In this document: in pieces, positions 8,697 to 16,774 of the stretch
How the letters are laid out: the number at the start of each line of letters is the position of its first letter
How positions within the stretch are numbered: position 1 is the stretch's first letter
Assembly: GCF_000745005.1 (NCBI RefSeq)
Contig: NZ_JQNB01000001.1
Span: 2,473,501-2,537,500 of the forward strand
Direction of reading: 5' to 3'
Origin: Luteibacter sp. 9135
GTDB taxonomy: Bacteria; Pseudomonadota; Gammaproteobacteria; Xanthomonadales; Rhodanobacteraceae
Length of the DNA stretch: 64,000 bases
Translations under genes and position numbers: made by a program
Notes under the pieces: model-generated
Told to the model about the DNA's origin: nothing
Databases searched by the model: none
Seen by the model: the letters and a program-made list of their open reading frames with translations, nothing else

Positions 8697-9311
8697 ATGC
8701 GCATCAACCTTCCCACCTGGCTGACCCTGTTCCGCGTGCTCCTGCTGCCGGTCATGGTCGTCGTCTTCTACCTGCCGTTCCGCGGCGCCAGCCTGACGGC
8801 GGCACTGGTCTTCGTGCTGGCCGCCTTCACCGACTGGCTGGACGGTTACCTGGCCCGGCGCATGAACCTGACCTCGGCGTTCGGGGCATTCCTGGACCCG
8901 GTGGCGGACAAGCTGATGGTCGCCGTCACGTTGTTCCTGCTGGTGCAGTCGCACCCTGGCGGTTGGCAGGGCATCCTGCTGGCGGTCACGGCCGCCGTCA
9001 TCGTCGGCCGGGAAATCAGCGTTTCCGCGCTGCGCGAGTGGATGGCCGAGATCGGCGCGCGCTCGCGGGTCAAGGTCGCCTTCCTCGGCAAGCTGAAGAC
9101 CACGATGCAGATGGTGGCCCTCGTGGTCCTGCTGCTGCAGCACGACGCCGAGACGCTGCGCCTGTACCACATCGGCGAGGCCCTGCTGGTCATCGCCGGC
9201 ATCCTCACGATCTGGTCCGGGCTGGATTATCTGCGCGCCGCATGGCCGGCCCTGCGTGGCGACGCCGAGGCGGTCAACAAAAATGAAAAAAAACCGCTGC
9301 AAGGTGGTTGA
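8697..9311 (+). CDS. pgsA: CDP-diacylglycerol--glycerol-3-phosphate 3-phosphatidyltransferase
   Basis: A 204-residue inner-membrane enzyme making phosphatidylglycerol phosphate, the precursor of phosphatidylglycerol and cardiolipin. The CDP-alcohol phosphotransferase signature is complete: DWLDGYLARR followed by GAFLDPVADKLM, supplying the four catalytic Asp. Four to six hydrophobic segments are visible, and it starts NLPTWLTLFRVLLLPVMV as PgsA proteins do. The following tRNA promoter begins inside its last codons. Confidence 0.95.
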   Translation: MRINLPTWLTLFRVLLLPVMVVVFYLPFRGASLTAALVFVLAAFTDWLDGYLARRMNLTSAFGAFLDPVADKLMVAVTLFLLVQSHPGGWQGILLAVTAAVIVGREISVSALREWMAEIGARSRVKVAFLGKLKTTMQMVALVVLLLQHDAETLRLYHIGEALLVIAGILTIWSGLDYLRAAWPALRGDAEAVNKNEKKPLQGG

Positions 9312-9335
9312 CACATGGACGTCGTGATCTAGAAT
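9308..9335 (+). promoter_or_regulatory. sigma-70 promoter of the tRNA cluster
   Basis: TTGACA (9308-9313), a 16-base spacer and TAGAAT (9330-9335) lie 14 bases before tRNA-Gly. The -35 is consensus and overlaps the pgsA stop codon region. Confidence 0.75.
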
Positions 9336-9349
9336 AGCGGGACAACGAC

Positions 9350-9425
<76 letters not shown>

Positions 9426-9439
9426 AAGTTTTCACGAAG

Positions 9440-9466
9440 CCTCGGTCACCCGGGGTTTTGTTTTTT
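9440..9466 (+). terminator. possible terminator after tRNA-Gly
   Basis: CCTCGG and CCGGGG pair (one T:G) around TCAC, followed by TTTTGTTTTTT. It is shorter than the other terminators here and may only partly stop transcription before tRNA-Cys. Confidence 0.5.
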
Positions 9467-9502
9467 AGGCGCCACGCGATACTCTCGCGCTGCGCCAGCG
9501 AT

Positions 9503-9576
9503 GGCCGGGTGGCAGAGTGGTCATGCAGCGGACTGCAAATCCGCGTACGCCGGTTCGATTCCGACCTCGGCCTCCA
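9503..9576 (+). tRNA. tRNA-Cys (GCA)
   Basis: A 74-base tRNA with encoded CCA. The acceptor is GGCCGGG with CTCGGCC, the anticodon loop CTGCAAA gives GCA, and the T-loop is GTTCGATTC. It is in the cysT position of the conserved Gly-Cys-Leu cluster. Confidence 0.96.
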
Positions 9577-9585
9577 TCGCATTCC

Positions 9586-9617
9586 AAGGCGCTCCGCTCA
9601 CGCGGTGCGCCTTTTTT
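9586..9617 (+). terminator. strong intrinsic terminator between tRNA-Cys and tRNA-Leu
   Basis: AAGGCGC (9586-9592) pairs with GCGCCTT, with an inner CCGC/GCGG pair around TCAC, followed by a T-run. It ends only 8 bases before tRNA-Leu, so tRNA-Leu needs read-through or an overlapping promoter. Confidence 0.65.
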
Positions 9618-9624
9618 CTTGAAA

Positions 9625-9711
9625 GCCCGGATGGCGAAATCGGTAGACGCAAGGGACTTAAAATCCCTCACTCGTAAGAGTATGTCGGTTCGAGTCCGAC
9701 TCCGGGCACCA
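9625..9711 (+). tRNA. tRNA-Leu (TAA)
   Basis: An 87-base class II tRNA with encoded CCA. The acceptor is GCCCGGA with TCCGGGC, the anticodon loop CTTAAAA gives TAA, and the long variable arm is CTCGTAAGAG. It corresponds to leuZ of the conserved cluster. Confidence 0.97.
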
Positions 9712-9736
9712 TGTCTACCGAAAGCAGATCGATCCC

Positions 9737-10303
9737 ATGACATCCCGCTCGGTGCTCAAGGTCATTGTCGGCTCGCGCAATCCGGTCAAGATCGGCGCGG
9801 TACGCAACGCGCTCGCAACGCTCTTTCCCGAGCATGTCCTCGCCTGCGAAGGCATGCATGCGCCATCCGGCGTCGCCGATCAGCCGATGACCGCGACGGA
9901 GACGCGTCAGGGCGCCATCCAGCGCATGCAGTACTGCCAGCGACACGGTGGTGAGGCCGACTTCCATGTCGCGCTGGAAAGTGGGATCGACATGGGTGAG
10001 GACGGTCCAGGCACGGTCGGTTACGTGGCCATCGCCGGGGGCGACCACGTATCCGTAGGGCGCAGCGCCTGGCTGCCCTTGCCGCCGATTGCGTACGAGG
10101 CCCTGCTCGAGGGCGAAGAGTTGGGTGACGTGATGGACCGGCTGTTCGGCACGGTCAACGTCAAGCAGCAAGGAGGCGCCATGGGCCTCGTCACCCGTGG
10201 TCATGCCACTCGCGAGGGCGCGTACACGCAGGCCCTGCTGCTGGCGATGGCGCCGTTCCTGAACCCCGATCTCTACGGTTTGGCTTCGCGAGTCGTCCCG
10301 TAA
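9737..10303 (+). CDS. yjjX: inosine/xanthosine triphosphatase
   Basis: A 188-residue protein of the YjjX (DUF84) family, which hydrolyses ITP and XTP to keep damaged purines out of nucleic acids. It shows VIVGSRNPVKIGAVRNAL at the N-terminus, DQPMTATETRQGA, ALESGID followed by GYVAI, and GAMGLVTRGHATREGAY, all family signatures. It is slightly longer than the E. coli protein (about 170). It starts 25 bases after tRNA-Leu and may be read from the tRNA transcript. Confidence 0.88.
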   Translation: MTSRSVLKVIVGSRNPVKIGAVRNALATLFPEHVLACEGMHAPSGVADQPMTATETRQGAIQRMQYCQRHGGEADFHVALESGIDMGEDGPGTVGYVAIAGGDHVSVGRSAWLPLPPIAYEALLEGEELGDVMDRLFGTVNVKQQGGAMGLVTRGHATREGAYTQALLLAMAPFLNPDLYGLASRVVP

Positions 10304-10389
10304 GCCATGACACTGGTGTGTCGGTTCGGCGACAGGTCACACCCCCGTAACGCCGCCTGTGCGACACGTGGGTATTAGGGAGGTGCGCC

Positions 10390-10653
10390 ATGCTCGGATC
10401 TACCCAGGCCACGGTGACCGCCGCCGCGACCGAACACGTCAAGCCACTGCGCGTCTACGTCTTCTATCCGTCGATCAATCACCGTGCGTGGTGGGTCCTG
10501 CTTCCGGGTTCGGCCAAGCAGTCCTTCGACTCGGAAGGCGCGGCGATCGAGTTCGCGGTGACGCGCGCCCGCACGCTGCGTGGTCACGGCCGCCCTGTCG
10601 AGGTGCTGCAGGAAAAAATCTCGGGATCGTGGATGGCCGTTCGCGTGTCGTGA
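10390..10653 (+). CDS. small protein, DUF2188-like
   Basis: An 87-residue protein. The core pattern (VYVFYPSINHRAWWVLLPG, then FDSEGAAIEFAVTRARTL and VEVLQEKISGSWMAVRV) resembles DUF2188, small proteins of unknown function with a strand-helix-strand fold. An AGGGAGGTG ribosome site (10377-10385) sits just before the ATG. It belongs to a group of small genes between the two tRNA-Gly copies. The family call is moderate and the function is unknown. Confidence 0.6.
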   Translation: MLGSTQATVTAAATEHVKPLRVYVFYPSINHRAWWVLLPGSAKQSFDSEGAAIEFAVTRARTLRGHGRPVEVLQEKISGSWMAVRVS

Positions 10654-10712
10654 GCAATCGCCGGTAATGAGTGCCTGTTGATCCAGTTCGACCTGTCCAG
10701 AGGTGTTTCGCC

Positions 10713-10922
10713 ATGACGACCGAGTACGAAACGATCAACCAGCGCCTGATCGGCGAACTCAAGGCGCAGCGTCGCGAGGTGCGTAGCCCGGCGATCGTCG
10801 ATCCACGTCGTTACCGCGATCCCGAGGACGAGGCAGGGCAACTGGCCGATCCCGGCGATGCGGGCACAACGAGCGTGGCCTGCGACGACGCCGATCGCGG
10901 ACCGTTGGACGACGATCACTGA
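10713..10922 (+). CDS. small acidic hypothetical protein
   Basis: A 69-residue protein rich in Asp, Glu and Arg, beginning MTTEYETINQRLIGELKAQ and ending DDADRGPLDDDH. The ATG at 10713 is preferred over the upstream in-frame GTG at 10671 because AGAGGTG lies 9 bases before it. No domain, signal peptide or membrane segment is visible. The second half looks disordered. Confidence 0.45.
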   Translation: MTTEYETINQRLIGELKAQRREVRSPAIVDPRRYRDPEDEAGQLADPGDAGTTSVACDDADRGPLDDDH

Positions 10923-10936
10923 AACGTGTCGAGGGC

Positions 10937-10965
10937 TTGCAATGCGGGCAAGGCTTGCCTAGAAT
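10937..10965 (+). promoter_or_regulatory. promoter of the second tRNA-Gly
   Basis: TTGCAA (10937-10942), 17 bases, then TAGAAT (10960-10965), 12 bases before the tRNA. The -10 and the bases before it (CTAGAAT) match those of the first tRNA-Gly promoter, so the duplication probably included the promoter. Confidence 0.65.
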
Positions 10966-10977
10966 TGCCGGCTCGAT

Positions 10978-11053
<76 letters not shown>

Positions 11054-11096
11054 GATTGCGATCTACAGGCATTCATCGGCCTCTGTAGGTCTTCGA

Positions 11097-11121
11097 AAAA
11101 AGGAGCTTCGGCTCCTTTTTT
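11097..11121 (+). terminator. terminator of the second tRNA-Gly
   Basis: AGGAGC and GCTCCT pair around a TTCG tetraloop, flanked by A5 upstream and T6 downstream. This is a textbook intrinsic terminator that could work in both directions. Confidence 0.85.
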
Positions 11122-11160
11122 CGTTTCAGTCAACCTCACGCAAATCCATCGACAGCCAGC

Positions 11161-11178
11161 GTCTTTGAGTTCAAAGAC
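11161..11178. promoter_or_regulatory. short palindrome upstream of an unknown gene
   Basis: GTCTTTGA and TCAAAGAC form a perfect 8-base inverted repeat around GT. The spacing is too tight for an RNA hairpin, so a dimeric repressor site is more likely. It is 123 bases before the gene at 11302. The flanking 11122-11301 stretch shows no gene. Confidence 0.3.
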
Positions 11179-11301
11179 TCGGATGCCCTTGTTCCTGTCG
11201 AGGTCACCACGGCAGATAAAGTTGCCGGGGCTTCCGCCGATAACCCTATCTTCGCCGCGCACGTCACCGCGACGTGCTGTCGGCTGCTTAGGGATGGGCT
11301 C

Positions 11302-12174
11302 ATGCCTCTGGTCATCGTTGTCGCCTCCGTCGTCTCCCTTCTCGCCGCCGCCATGTTGTACGGCGGCTGGACGGTCTACCAATCGCGCTACGCGCTTCGG
11401 GAATGGCGTCAGCGATCCGAACGTGCGGAGCAGCAGGTCGCGTCCCTGGAGCGCCACCTTGGTGCTCTTGTAAAGGTGATCCACCACAAGGGTGGGGGCG
11501 TCGTGCAGCGTTATTACGAAATCAGCGCCCTTCGTTTCCTGTTGATGAAGCAGCATCCTTCTGCATGGGACGCTCGCTCAAGTATTCCTCAATGGCTGCG
11601 TGCCCACAGCGAGTTCCTGCATGATCTTGCCGAGCAGTCGAGACGCGTCGGGACGACGGAGGAGATGCGCCGACGGATTGAAGCGGTGCGCATCGGGCAT
11701 GGTGAAGAGCTTGCCTCCTACACCCTGCCGGTCGATGTCGATCCACCGACGGCATCATCTCCTACGGAGGATTCGGCGCACGATAGTGCTTTGGTGGCGG
11801 AGGCTGAGCGCCAGGCCTTGTTTTACTTTCTGCAAGTGGCCACCGCGCTGGCCTTTTCCGGCCGGTTTGTGTCTGCTGAGCATGGCGGTCGGGGATCCGC
11901 GTTGGCAGGTGTGGAGCACATGTGCGATGAAGCGGCGAAAATCCTCCATGGGCAGACGGCAGCCGTCGCGGACCGCGCACTGGCTGTGGTGGCCGCGGCT
12001 GACGCGTTGAGTGAAACGCTGGGCACGGCCTGGCTCGCAGGCGCCGCGGCGGCCAAACCGACGCCATCCAAAAGACAGCTGGATGATCTCAAGACATCCG
12101 TTCGTGGTTCGATCGGTGGCGGATCAGGCGCCGCTGGCTCGGCCAGTTATGGCACGATCGGGAGCATCGCGTAG
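11302..12174 (+). CDS. membrane-anchored protein of unknown function
   Basis: A 290-residue protein I do not recognise. Residues 2-24 are a hydrophobic anchor (VIVVASVVSLLAAAMLYGG), followed by a helical, charge-rich stretch at 30-60 likely to be a coiled coil. The middle has RFLLMKQHPSAWDARSS and LRAHSEFLHDLAEQSRRVG; a helix-rich region at 165-245 follows a disordered acidic linker. The C-terminus is Gly/Ser rich (SIGGGSGAAGSASYG). There is no clear ribosome site before the ATG. It stands alone between a tRNA terminator and a convergent lipoprotein gene, a position typical of acquired genes. Confidence 0.55.
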   Translation: MPLVIVVASVVSLLAAAMLYGGWTVYQSRYALREWRQRSERAEQQVASLERHLGALVKVIHHKGGGVVQRYYEISALRFLLMKQHPSAWDARSSIPQWLRAHSEFLHDLAEQSRRVGTTEEMRRRIEAVRIGHGEELASYTLPVDVDPPTASSPTEDSAHDSALVAEAERQALFYFLQVATALAFSGRFVSAEHGGRGSALAGVEHMCDEAAKILHGQTAAVADRALAVVAAADALSETLGTAWLAGAAAAKPTPSKRQLDDLKTSVRGSIGGGSGAAGSASYGTIGSIA

Positions 12175-12358
12175 GCTCAGGGAATGACGCCAAAGCCGCG
12201 CCGGGTCGATCGTTCGGCTTCATGTACGCCGGCGGGATCCAGGCTCTGGCTACACGCGTGCCGTCCTTGACCCCTTCATGCCCGGAAGCTCGGCAAGCGG
12301 CAGCTTGGCGATAGTCTGTCGCGGACTCATGCCCAGCCCGTTACCACGGCCACCTCGC

Positions 12359-12706
12359 TCAGGGATCAGCCACAACCCAAAGCGCCGGCATGTGCAGCTC
12401 CGCACACCCATGCCGGCAGGCGAACGTGCTGTGCTCACCCACTAGGAAGACATGCTTTCCGCCGGCAAGCGTGATGTCGAGCGTGCCGGACACCCCGGCA
12501 TCCCCGCGGACGGTGGTGCGCTTGTTAGCGGTGACCGCCTCGGTGAACGACTTCGACCCCCAGTGCCAGGTGACCGTGCCCCGCTTGCCCTGCAGGGCGA
12601 TATCGGCAGGGTCTGCACCCTTGCCCGCCAGGTGGAGGTCGTCGCCCGCGCAACCGGCGAGGAGCAGGGGGAGCAGGATGAGGCCCAGTACGCGGTAGCG
12701 TTTCAC
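12359..12706 (-). CDS. small lipoprotein of unknown function
   Basis: A 115-residue protein from a GTG start at 12706. Its N-terminus VKRYRVLGLILLPLLLAGC is a lipoprotein signal with lipobox LLAGC; residue +2 is Ala, which favours the outer membrane. An ATG at 12754 in the same frame would add 16 residues ahead of the signal and is less likely. The mature part is beta-like with two Cys (FACRHGCAELH). It lies 85 bases downstream of the DHA2 pump on the same strand and may be co-transcribed. No family is recognised. Confidence 0.55.
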   Translation of the reverse strand: MKRYRVLGLILLPLLLAGCAGDDLHLAGKGADPADIALQGKRGTVTWHWGSKSFTEAVTANKRTTVRGDAGVSGTLDITLAGGKHVFLVGEHSTFACRHGCAELHMPALWVVADP

Positions 12707-12791
12707 GTGATGTCCAGCCGGAGGGTCGCCACCGGTAACGGCCGAGGTCGGCAAAGCTTGATGCCGGAGGATGCGCCTATGTATCCGCGAT

Positions 12792-14360
12792 TCATGGGCG
12801 CGCCTCGACGAGGCGCTCCTCGGACGTGACCGGCTTGCCTGCCGTAACGGGTGCGACCGGTGCGCGGCGCAGCGGCGCGTCCTTCATCCACCAGGCGACG
12901 ACGAACGCCACCGCCATCACGCAGGCGCCGACGTCGTACACGGTATGCAAGGAAGCGCCGAACGCCTCCAGGTAGGAGGCATGGATATCGGGGGGCAGGG
13001 CGTTCACGGCGTCGGGGCGAAGCGACCGCACCGGCGAGCCGGCAGGCAGCAGGTCGGCCATGCGCGACTGCAGGCCGTTGCTGAATACGGCACCGAACAC
13101 CGACACGCCCACCGAGCCGCCGATCGAGCGGAACAACGTCACGCCGGAGGTGGCCACGCCCATGTATTTCATGTCGACGCTGTTCTGCGTGGCGAGGACC
13201 AGCACCTGCAGGATCATGCCCAGTCCCACGCCGAGCAGCCCGGCGTAGGCGTACATGAGCGGGATGGGGCTGTCGTTGTGCAGCGTACCCAACAGCGTCA
13301 GCGCCACGGTGGCGAGGAACGTGCCGACGATGGGGAAGACCCGGTAGCGCCCCATGCGGCTTATCAGGCGGCCGCTGACGATCGAGCTGACCAGCAGGCC
13401 GCCCATCAGCGGCAGCAGCTGCATGCCGGCCGCCGTGGGAGACACGCCCTTGACCACCTGCAGGTACAACGGCATGAAGGTGGTCGAGCCGAACAGCGCC
13501 GCGCCGACGAACAGGCCGATGATACAGCTGAGCAGGAAGGTGCGGTGCCGGAACAGTCCCAGCGGGATGATCGGCTCGCTGGCCACCGATTCCTCGTAGA
13601 CGAAGCCGATCACGCCGACGATGGCGAACGCCAGGATGAACCACAGTTCCCCGGACGACCACGGCAGCATCGTGCCGCCCTCGGTGGTAAAGAGGATCAG
13701 GCAGCTCAGCGCGAGCGTCAGCCACGCGGCTCCCCAGTAGTCGATGGTGTGCTTCACGTGGCGCACATGGGGATGGAACGCCGCGGCGATGACGCCGATG
13801 GCGACCAGTCCCAGCGGCAGGTTGACGTAGAAGATCCAGCGCCATGACAGATGGTCGACCATGAAGCCGCCGACCAGCGGGCCGAGAACGGTCGCCAGGC
13901 CGTACACACCACCGAACAGGCCCTGGTACTTGCCACGGTCGGCCGGCGGGATCACGTCGCCGATCGAGGCCATGACGATCACCAGCAGGCCGCCGCCGCC
14001 CAGTCCCTGTAGCGCACGCATGGCGATCAGCTGGGTCATGTCCTGGGCCAGGCCGCACAGGACGGACCCGAGCAGGAAGAGGGCGATCGCGGTCTGCAGC
14101 ACCACCTTGCGCCCGAACAGATCGCCGAACTTGCCGTACAGCGGCACCACGACGGTGGAACTGAGCAGGTAGGCGGTCACGACCCACGACAACTGGCTGA
14201 AACCGCCCAGTTCCGTGACGATCGTCGGCAGCGCGGTGGAGACGATGGTCTGGTCGAGCGCGGCCAGCAGCATCACCAGCATCAGGGCAGGGAACAGCAC
14301 GCGCAGGGAGGGGCTGGCGGTCGGCGAGGGCGCCGAATCCGGCACGGGGGTAGCGGTCAC
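12792..14360 (-). CDS. MFS multidrug efflux transporter, DHA2 (14-helix) family
   Basis: A 522-residue inner-membrane drug:proton antiporter related to EmrB. The DHA2 signature LDQTIVSTALPTIVTELGG is at 35-53, motif A GKFGDLFGRKVV at about 76, the R-rich MRALQGLGGGG follows, and motif C is GLATVLGPLVGG. About 14 hydrophobic segments are visible, and the C-terminal tail is charged. There is no adjacent EmrA-like membrane fusion protein. It is divergent from a TetR-type gene across an AT-rich spacer, the usual layout of a pump and its repressor. Substrates cannot be read from sequence. Confidence 0.88.
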   Translation of the reverse strand: MTATPVPDSAPSPTASPSLRVLFPALMLVMLLAALDQTIVSTALPTIVTELGGFSQLSWVVTAYLLSSTVVVPLYGKFGDLFGRKVVLQTAIALFLLGSVLCGLAQDMTQLIAMRALQGLGGGGLLVIVMASIGDVIPPADRGKYQGLFGGVYGLATVLGPLVGGFMVDHLSWRWIFYVNLPLGLVAIGVIAAAFHPHVRHVKHTIDYWGAAWLTLALSCLILFTTEGGTMLPWSSGELWFILAFAIVGVIGFVYEESVASEPIIPLGLFRHRTFLLSCIIGLFVGAALFGSTTFMPLYLQVVKGVSPTAAGMQLLPLMGGLLVSSIVSGRLISRMGRYRVFPIVGTFLATVALTLLGTLHNDSPIPLMYAYAGLLGVGLGMILQVLVLATQNSVDMKYMGVATSGVTLFRSIGGSVGVSVFGAVFSNGLQSRMADLLPAGSPVRSLRPDAVNALPPDIHASYLEAFGASLHTVYDVGACVMAVAFVVAWWMKDAPLRRAPVAPVTAGKPVTSEERLVEARP

Positions 14361-14370
14361 TAGGGTATCC

Positions 14371-14402
14371 CGTGAATTTAATTAATGGGTAAGTTAATAT
14401 AG
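14371..14402. promoter_or_regulatory. AT-rich divergent promoter/operator region (MFS/tetR)
   Basis: The stretch around AATTTAATTAATGGGTAAG and TTAATATAGG is strongly AT-rich in GC-rich surroundings. It sits directly before the pump start and about 90 bases before the TetR start. It offers -10-like hexamers on both strands and imperfect symmetry (TTAATTAA, TTAATAT) suited to a TetR dimer. No boundary of an operator can be fixed. Confidence 0.45.
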
Positions 14403-14489
14403 GTGCGACACGGCGTCCGGTCAATCCGACACGCTGCCGTGGTATTGAAGTCATGGTGTCGAGCACCTGTCGACCATGTCGGAGCATCC

Positions 14490-15161
14490 TTGGTTACTTC
14501 TGTCCCTCGCCGCGGCCGCCGCCCCGGTCGGCCACCCGTCCAGCCGGATGGCCCCGACCAGCGCCAGCGCCTGGCCGATATCGCACTGGAGCTGATCGCC
14601 CGGAAGGGCTACGCCGAGACCACGCTGGCGGGCATCGCCCGGGCCGCGGGCATGACGTCCGCCGCGGTGCACTATTACTTCAAGACACGCGAGCAACTGT
14701 TCGACATGTTGTTCGACGAGCGCATCGCGCCGATGCAGAAACGCCTCGAAGGCATCTTCCTGGAGCACGCCGATGATCCGGTGGCCGCCTTTGCGGGCCT
14801 GGTGCGCCGCTTCGTCGAGATCGCAGGCGATTCACCGTGGGTGGGGCCGGTCTTCTTTGGCGAGATGCTCAACGACAGCGACCTGTTCAAGCAGCACATG
14901 CGCAAACGGCTGGGCGACTCGCGCCAGGTGGCGGTCGTCGGCACCCTTCGCCGGTGGCAGGAGGAAGGGCGTATCGCGAAGGATCTCGACCCCGCGCTGT
15001 TGATGGGTACGGTGCTAAGCCTGACCGTGCTGCCGGTGACGGCCAGCCGGAAATGGAAGGGCGATGCCCTGCGGGGCCACATTGATGCAGACGTCATCAC
15101 GCGCCATGCGCTGGCCCTGCTGATGCATGGCATCCGGGCCCCCAGCGACCACACCGGCTGA
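14490..15161 (+). CDS. TetR-family transcriptional regulator
   Basis: A 223-residue protein from a TTG start at 14490, preceded by GGAG five bases upstream. The frame is open back to 14403, but that extension has no regulator-like sequence. The N-terminal helix-turn-helix is at about 25-75: IALELIARKGYAETTLAGIA then RAAGMTSAAVHYYFKTREQL. The C-terminal half is a helical ligand-binding and dimer domain. It is divergent from the DHA2 pump and is its likely repressor. The start codon remains uncertain. Confidence 0.85.
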   Translation: MVTSVPRRGRRPGRPPVQPDGPDQRQRLADIALELIARKGYAETTLAGIARAAGMTSAAVHYYFKTREQLFDMLFDERIAPMQKRLEGIFLEHADDPVAAFAGLVRRFVEIAGDSPWVGPVFFGEMLNDSDLFKQHMRKRLGDSRQVAVVGTLRRWQEEGRIAKDLDPALLMGTVLSLTVLPVTASRKWKGDALRGHIDADVITRHALALLMHGIRAPSDHTG

Positions 15162-15257
15162 CGTAAATACGTCCTATCCCCCGGCTTCACGTGGTTGCCA
15201 TGCGGCCCCGGCGACTCTTGCCGCTCTGGCGCGCACTATCCACTCGGGGATCGGATC

Positions 15258-15464
15258 ATGGCTAATACGACGGGCTCTCACGTCAACACCATCGGCGCAT
15301 TGGCCGCTGGAAAACTGCTGGCCAAGGCCACTGGTGGAAAATGGGGTCCGGCCATCCTGATCCTTGCCGGCATCATCCTGCTGCGCAAGCGCGCCGCACA
15401 ACGTGCCGCACAACGACAACGCGCCGACATGGCCCTCGCGAGCCACGCCGACGCGTCGTACTGA
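15258..15464 (+). CDS. small single-helix membrane protein
   Basis: A 68-residue protein with a short soluble start (MANTTGSHVNTIGALAAGKL), one hydrophobic helix (GPAILILAGIILL) and a basic tail (RKRAAQRAAQRQR), giving an N-out or peripheral topology. No family is recognised. The ATG at 15258 is chosen over upstream GTG codons because the N-terminus becomes compact. It converges on the small gene at 15471. Confidence 0.45.
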   Translation: MANTTGSHVNTIGALAAGKLLAKATGGKWGPAILILAGIILLRKRAAQRAAQRQRADMALASHADASY

Positions 15465-15470
15465 CCGTAA

Positions 15471-15617
15471 TCAGCCCTGCTGCTTGTTGTCTTCGCCGGT
15501 GCCGTCCAACGGGTCGCCGGACGAGTCGGTCTTCGGCTGTTCGGTCGGGCCCCGCTTCTGCGGCGGGGCGTCGTTCTGGCCGGGATGCTGCGGCGGGCGA
15601 TTTTTCTCATTAGCCAT
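15471..15617 (-). CDS. small hydrophilic, Pro/Gln-rich protein
   Basis: A 48-residue, apparently disordered protein beginning MANEKNRPPQHPGQNDAPP and ending GEDNKQQG. A strong ribosome site (GAGGAGA) lies 5 bases before this ATG, which decides the start over a longer upstream frame. Short hydrophilic proteins of this type are common orphans in Xanthomonadales. The function is unknown. Confidence 0.5.
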   Translation of the reverse strand: MANEKNRPPQHPGQNDAPPQKRGPTEQPKTDSSGDPLDGTGEDNKQQG

Positions 15618-16015
15618 GATCGTCTCCTCGGTTAAAGATTCACCTTGGCGTGTCGGCGCTGACGATGGTGTGGTCACTTCGTGAGTGCGATGTCGTGATG
15701 GCCGATTTGGCCGAGGTGTTCACCACCGTCAGGCTGTAACGATCGGTGAATTACGCTCCCGTGGCGCAGGACATGTGGCAGCGAGATTGGGAGTAAGCGA
15801 ACCCCTACATACCAACGCGGACGCGGCCTACGTGACGATCGGGTCGCGTCGCCTCACGACGCGGGGAGATTACCGCTACAGGCCCTGCGGGCATTCGATG
15901 ATCATACCGGCACGCTGGTTGTCTCGCCTGCACATCTGGCATTGTATGCATTCGCAGGCAGCGTGCAGGTCATTCCTCGCGCACAGAAGTACAGTCGGCC
16001 CAGGGAGGGCAAAGA
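15618..16015. other. non-coding stretch upstream of the uvrY-like gene
   Basis: About 400 bases without a credible gene. It holds a perfect 7-base hairpin, CGCGTCG (15845-15851) and CGACGCG (15857-15863) with loop CCTCA, and the ribosome site AGGGAGG (16000-16006) for the downstream regulator. A plus-strand frame at 15685-16023 has no ribosome site or protein-like composition and is left out. The length suggests a regulated leader. Confidence 0.4.
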
Positions 16016-16669
16016 ATGATTAATGTTGTATTGGTCGACGACCACGAGCTGGTCAGGACCGGTTTCCGGATGATCCTGCAGCAGCAGGCCGACGTCCGCA
16101 TTCGGGGGGAGGCCGGTTCGGCGGAAGAAGGCCTGCGTCTTATCCGCTCGCACTCACCGGACATCGCACTGGTCGACGTCCACATGCCGGGCATGAGCGG
16201 CGTCGAGCTCACGGAACGTGTAATCCGCGCCAAGTTGCGCACCAATGTCGTGATCCTCACGGTCGTCGACGACGCGCGTTTTCCCAAGCGCCTGCTTGAC
16301 GCCGGCGCACTGGGTTATCTGACCAAGGCCTGCACGGCCGACGAACTGCTCGCGGCCGTGCGGCAGGTGGCGTCGGGTCGGCGTTACCTCGCCCCCACCG
16401 TGGCGCAGCAACTGGCGTTGGCCACGCTGGATGGCTCCGACTCGCCGTTCGATACCTTGTCCACGCGCGAGATGGAGGTCTCGATGATGTTGGTCCGCGG
16501 TATGCCGCTCACCTCCATCGGCGAGCGCCTGAACCTCAGTCCCAAGACGGTTTCGACCTATAAGCAGCGCCTCATGGAGAAGCTGCACGTCGAGCATGTC
16601 GTCGGCCTTGCGCACCTCATGACCGTGCATGGACTGTTGGATACCCATAACCATCAGGTCGGTACGTGA
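16016..16669 (+). CDS. uvrY: GacA/UvrY-type response regulator
   Basis: A 217-residue NarL/FixJ regulator. The receiver domain (1-120) has the acidic pair D8-D9, phosphoacceptor D54 in LVDVHMPGMSG and the switch lysine in GYLTKAC. The LuxR helix-turn-helix (150-205) shows LSTREMEVSMMLVRGM, LNLSPKTVSTYKQRLMEKL and a GLAHLMTVHGLL end, as in GacA and UvrY. These regulators answer BarA/GacS and activate small RNAs that trap CsrA. In E. coli uvrY sits next to uvrC; here it is about 7 kb away. A terminator follows. Confidence 0.88.
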   Translation: MINVVLVDDHELVRTGFRMILQQQADVRIRGEAGSAEEGLRLIRSHSPDIALVDVHMPGMSGVELTERVIRAKLRTNVVILTVVDDARFPKRLLDAGALGYLTKACTADELLAAVRQVASGRRYLAPTVAQQLALATLDGSDSPFDTLSTREMEVSMMLVRGMPLTSIGERLNLSPKTVSTYKQRLMEKLHVEHVVGLAHLMTVHGLLDTHNHQVGT

Positions 16670-16710
16670 CAATCGGCATTCCTGACCACGATCCACCGAT
16701 GGACGTAACA

Positions 16711-16741
16711 AAAAAACGCCGGGCTTAGCCCGGCGTTTTTT
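16711..16741. terminator. bidirectional terminator between uvrY and rne
   Basis: ACGCCGGGC (16716-16724) pairs with GCCCGGCGT (16728-16736) around TTA, with A6 upstream and T6 downstream. It serves both convergent genes. Confidence 0.9.
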
Positions 16742-16774
16742 ATGGTGAGAGGGAGGCTTTCACCTCCCCAGGTG

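Noticed and set aside
15685..16023. A 112-codon plus-strand frame before the uvrY-like gene
   Set aside because: No ribosome site, irregular composition, overlap with the uvrY start region; more likely a leader.
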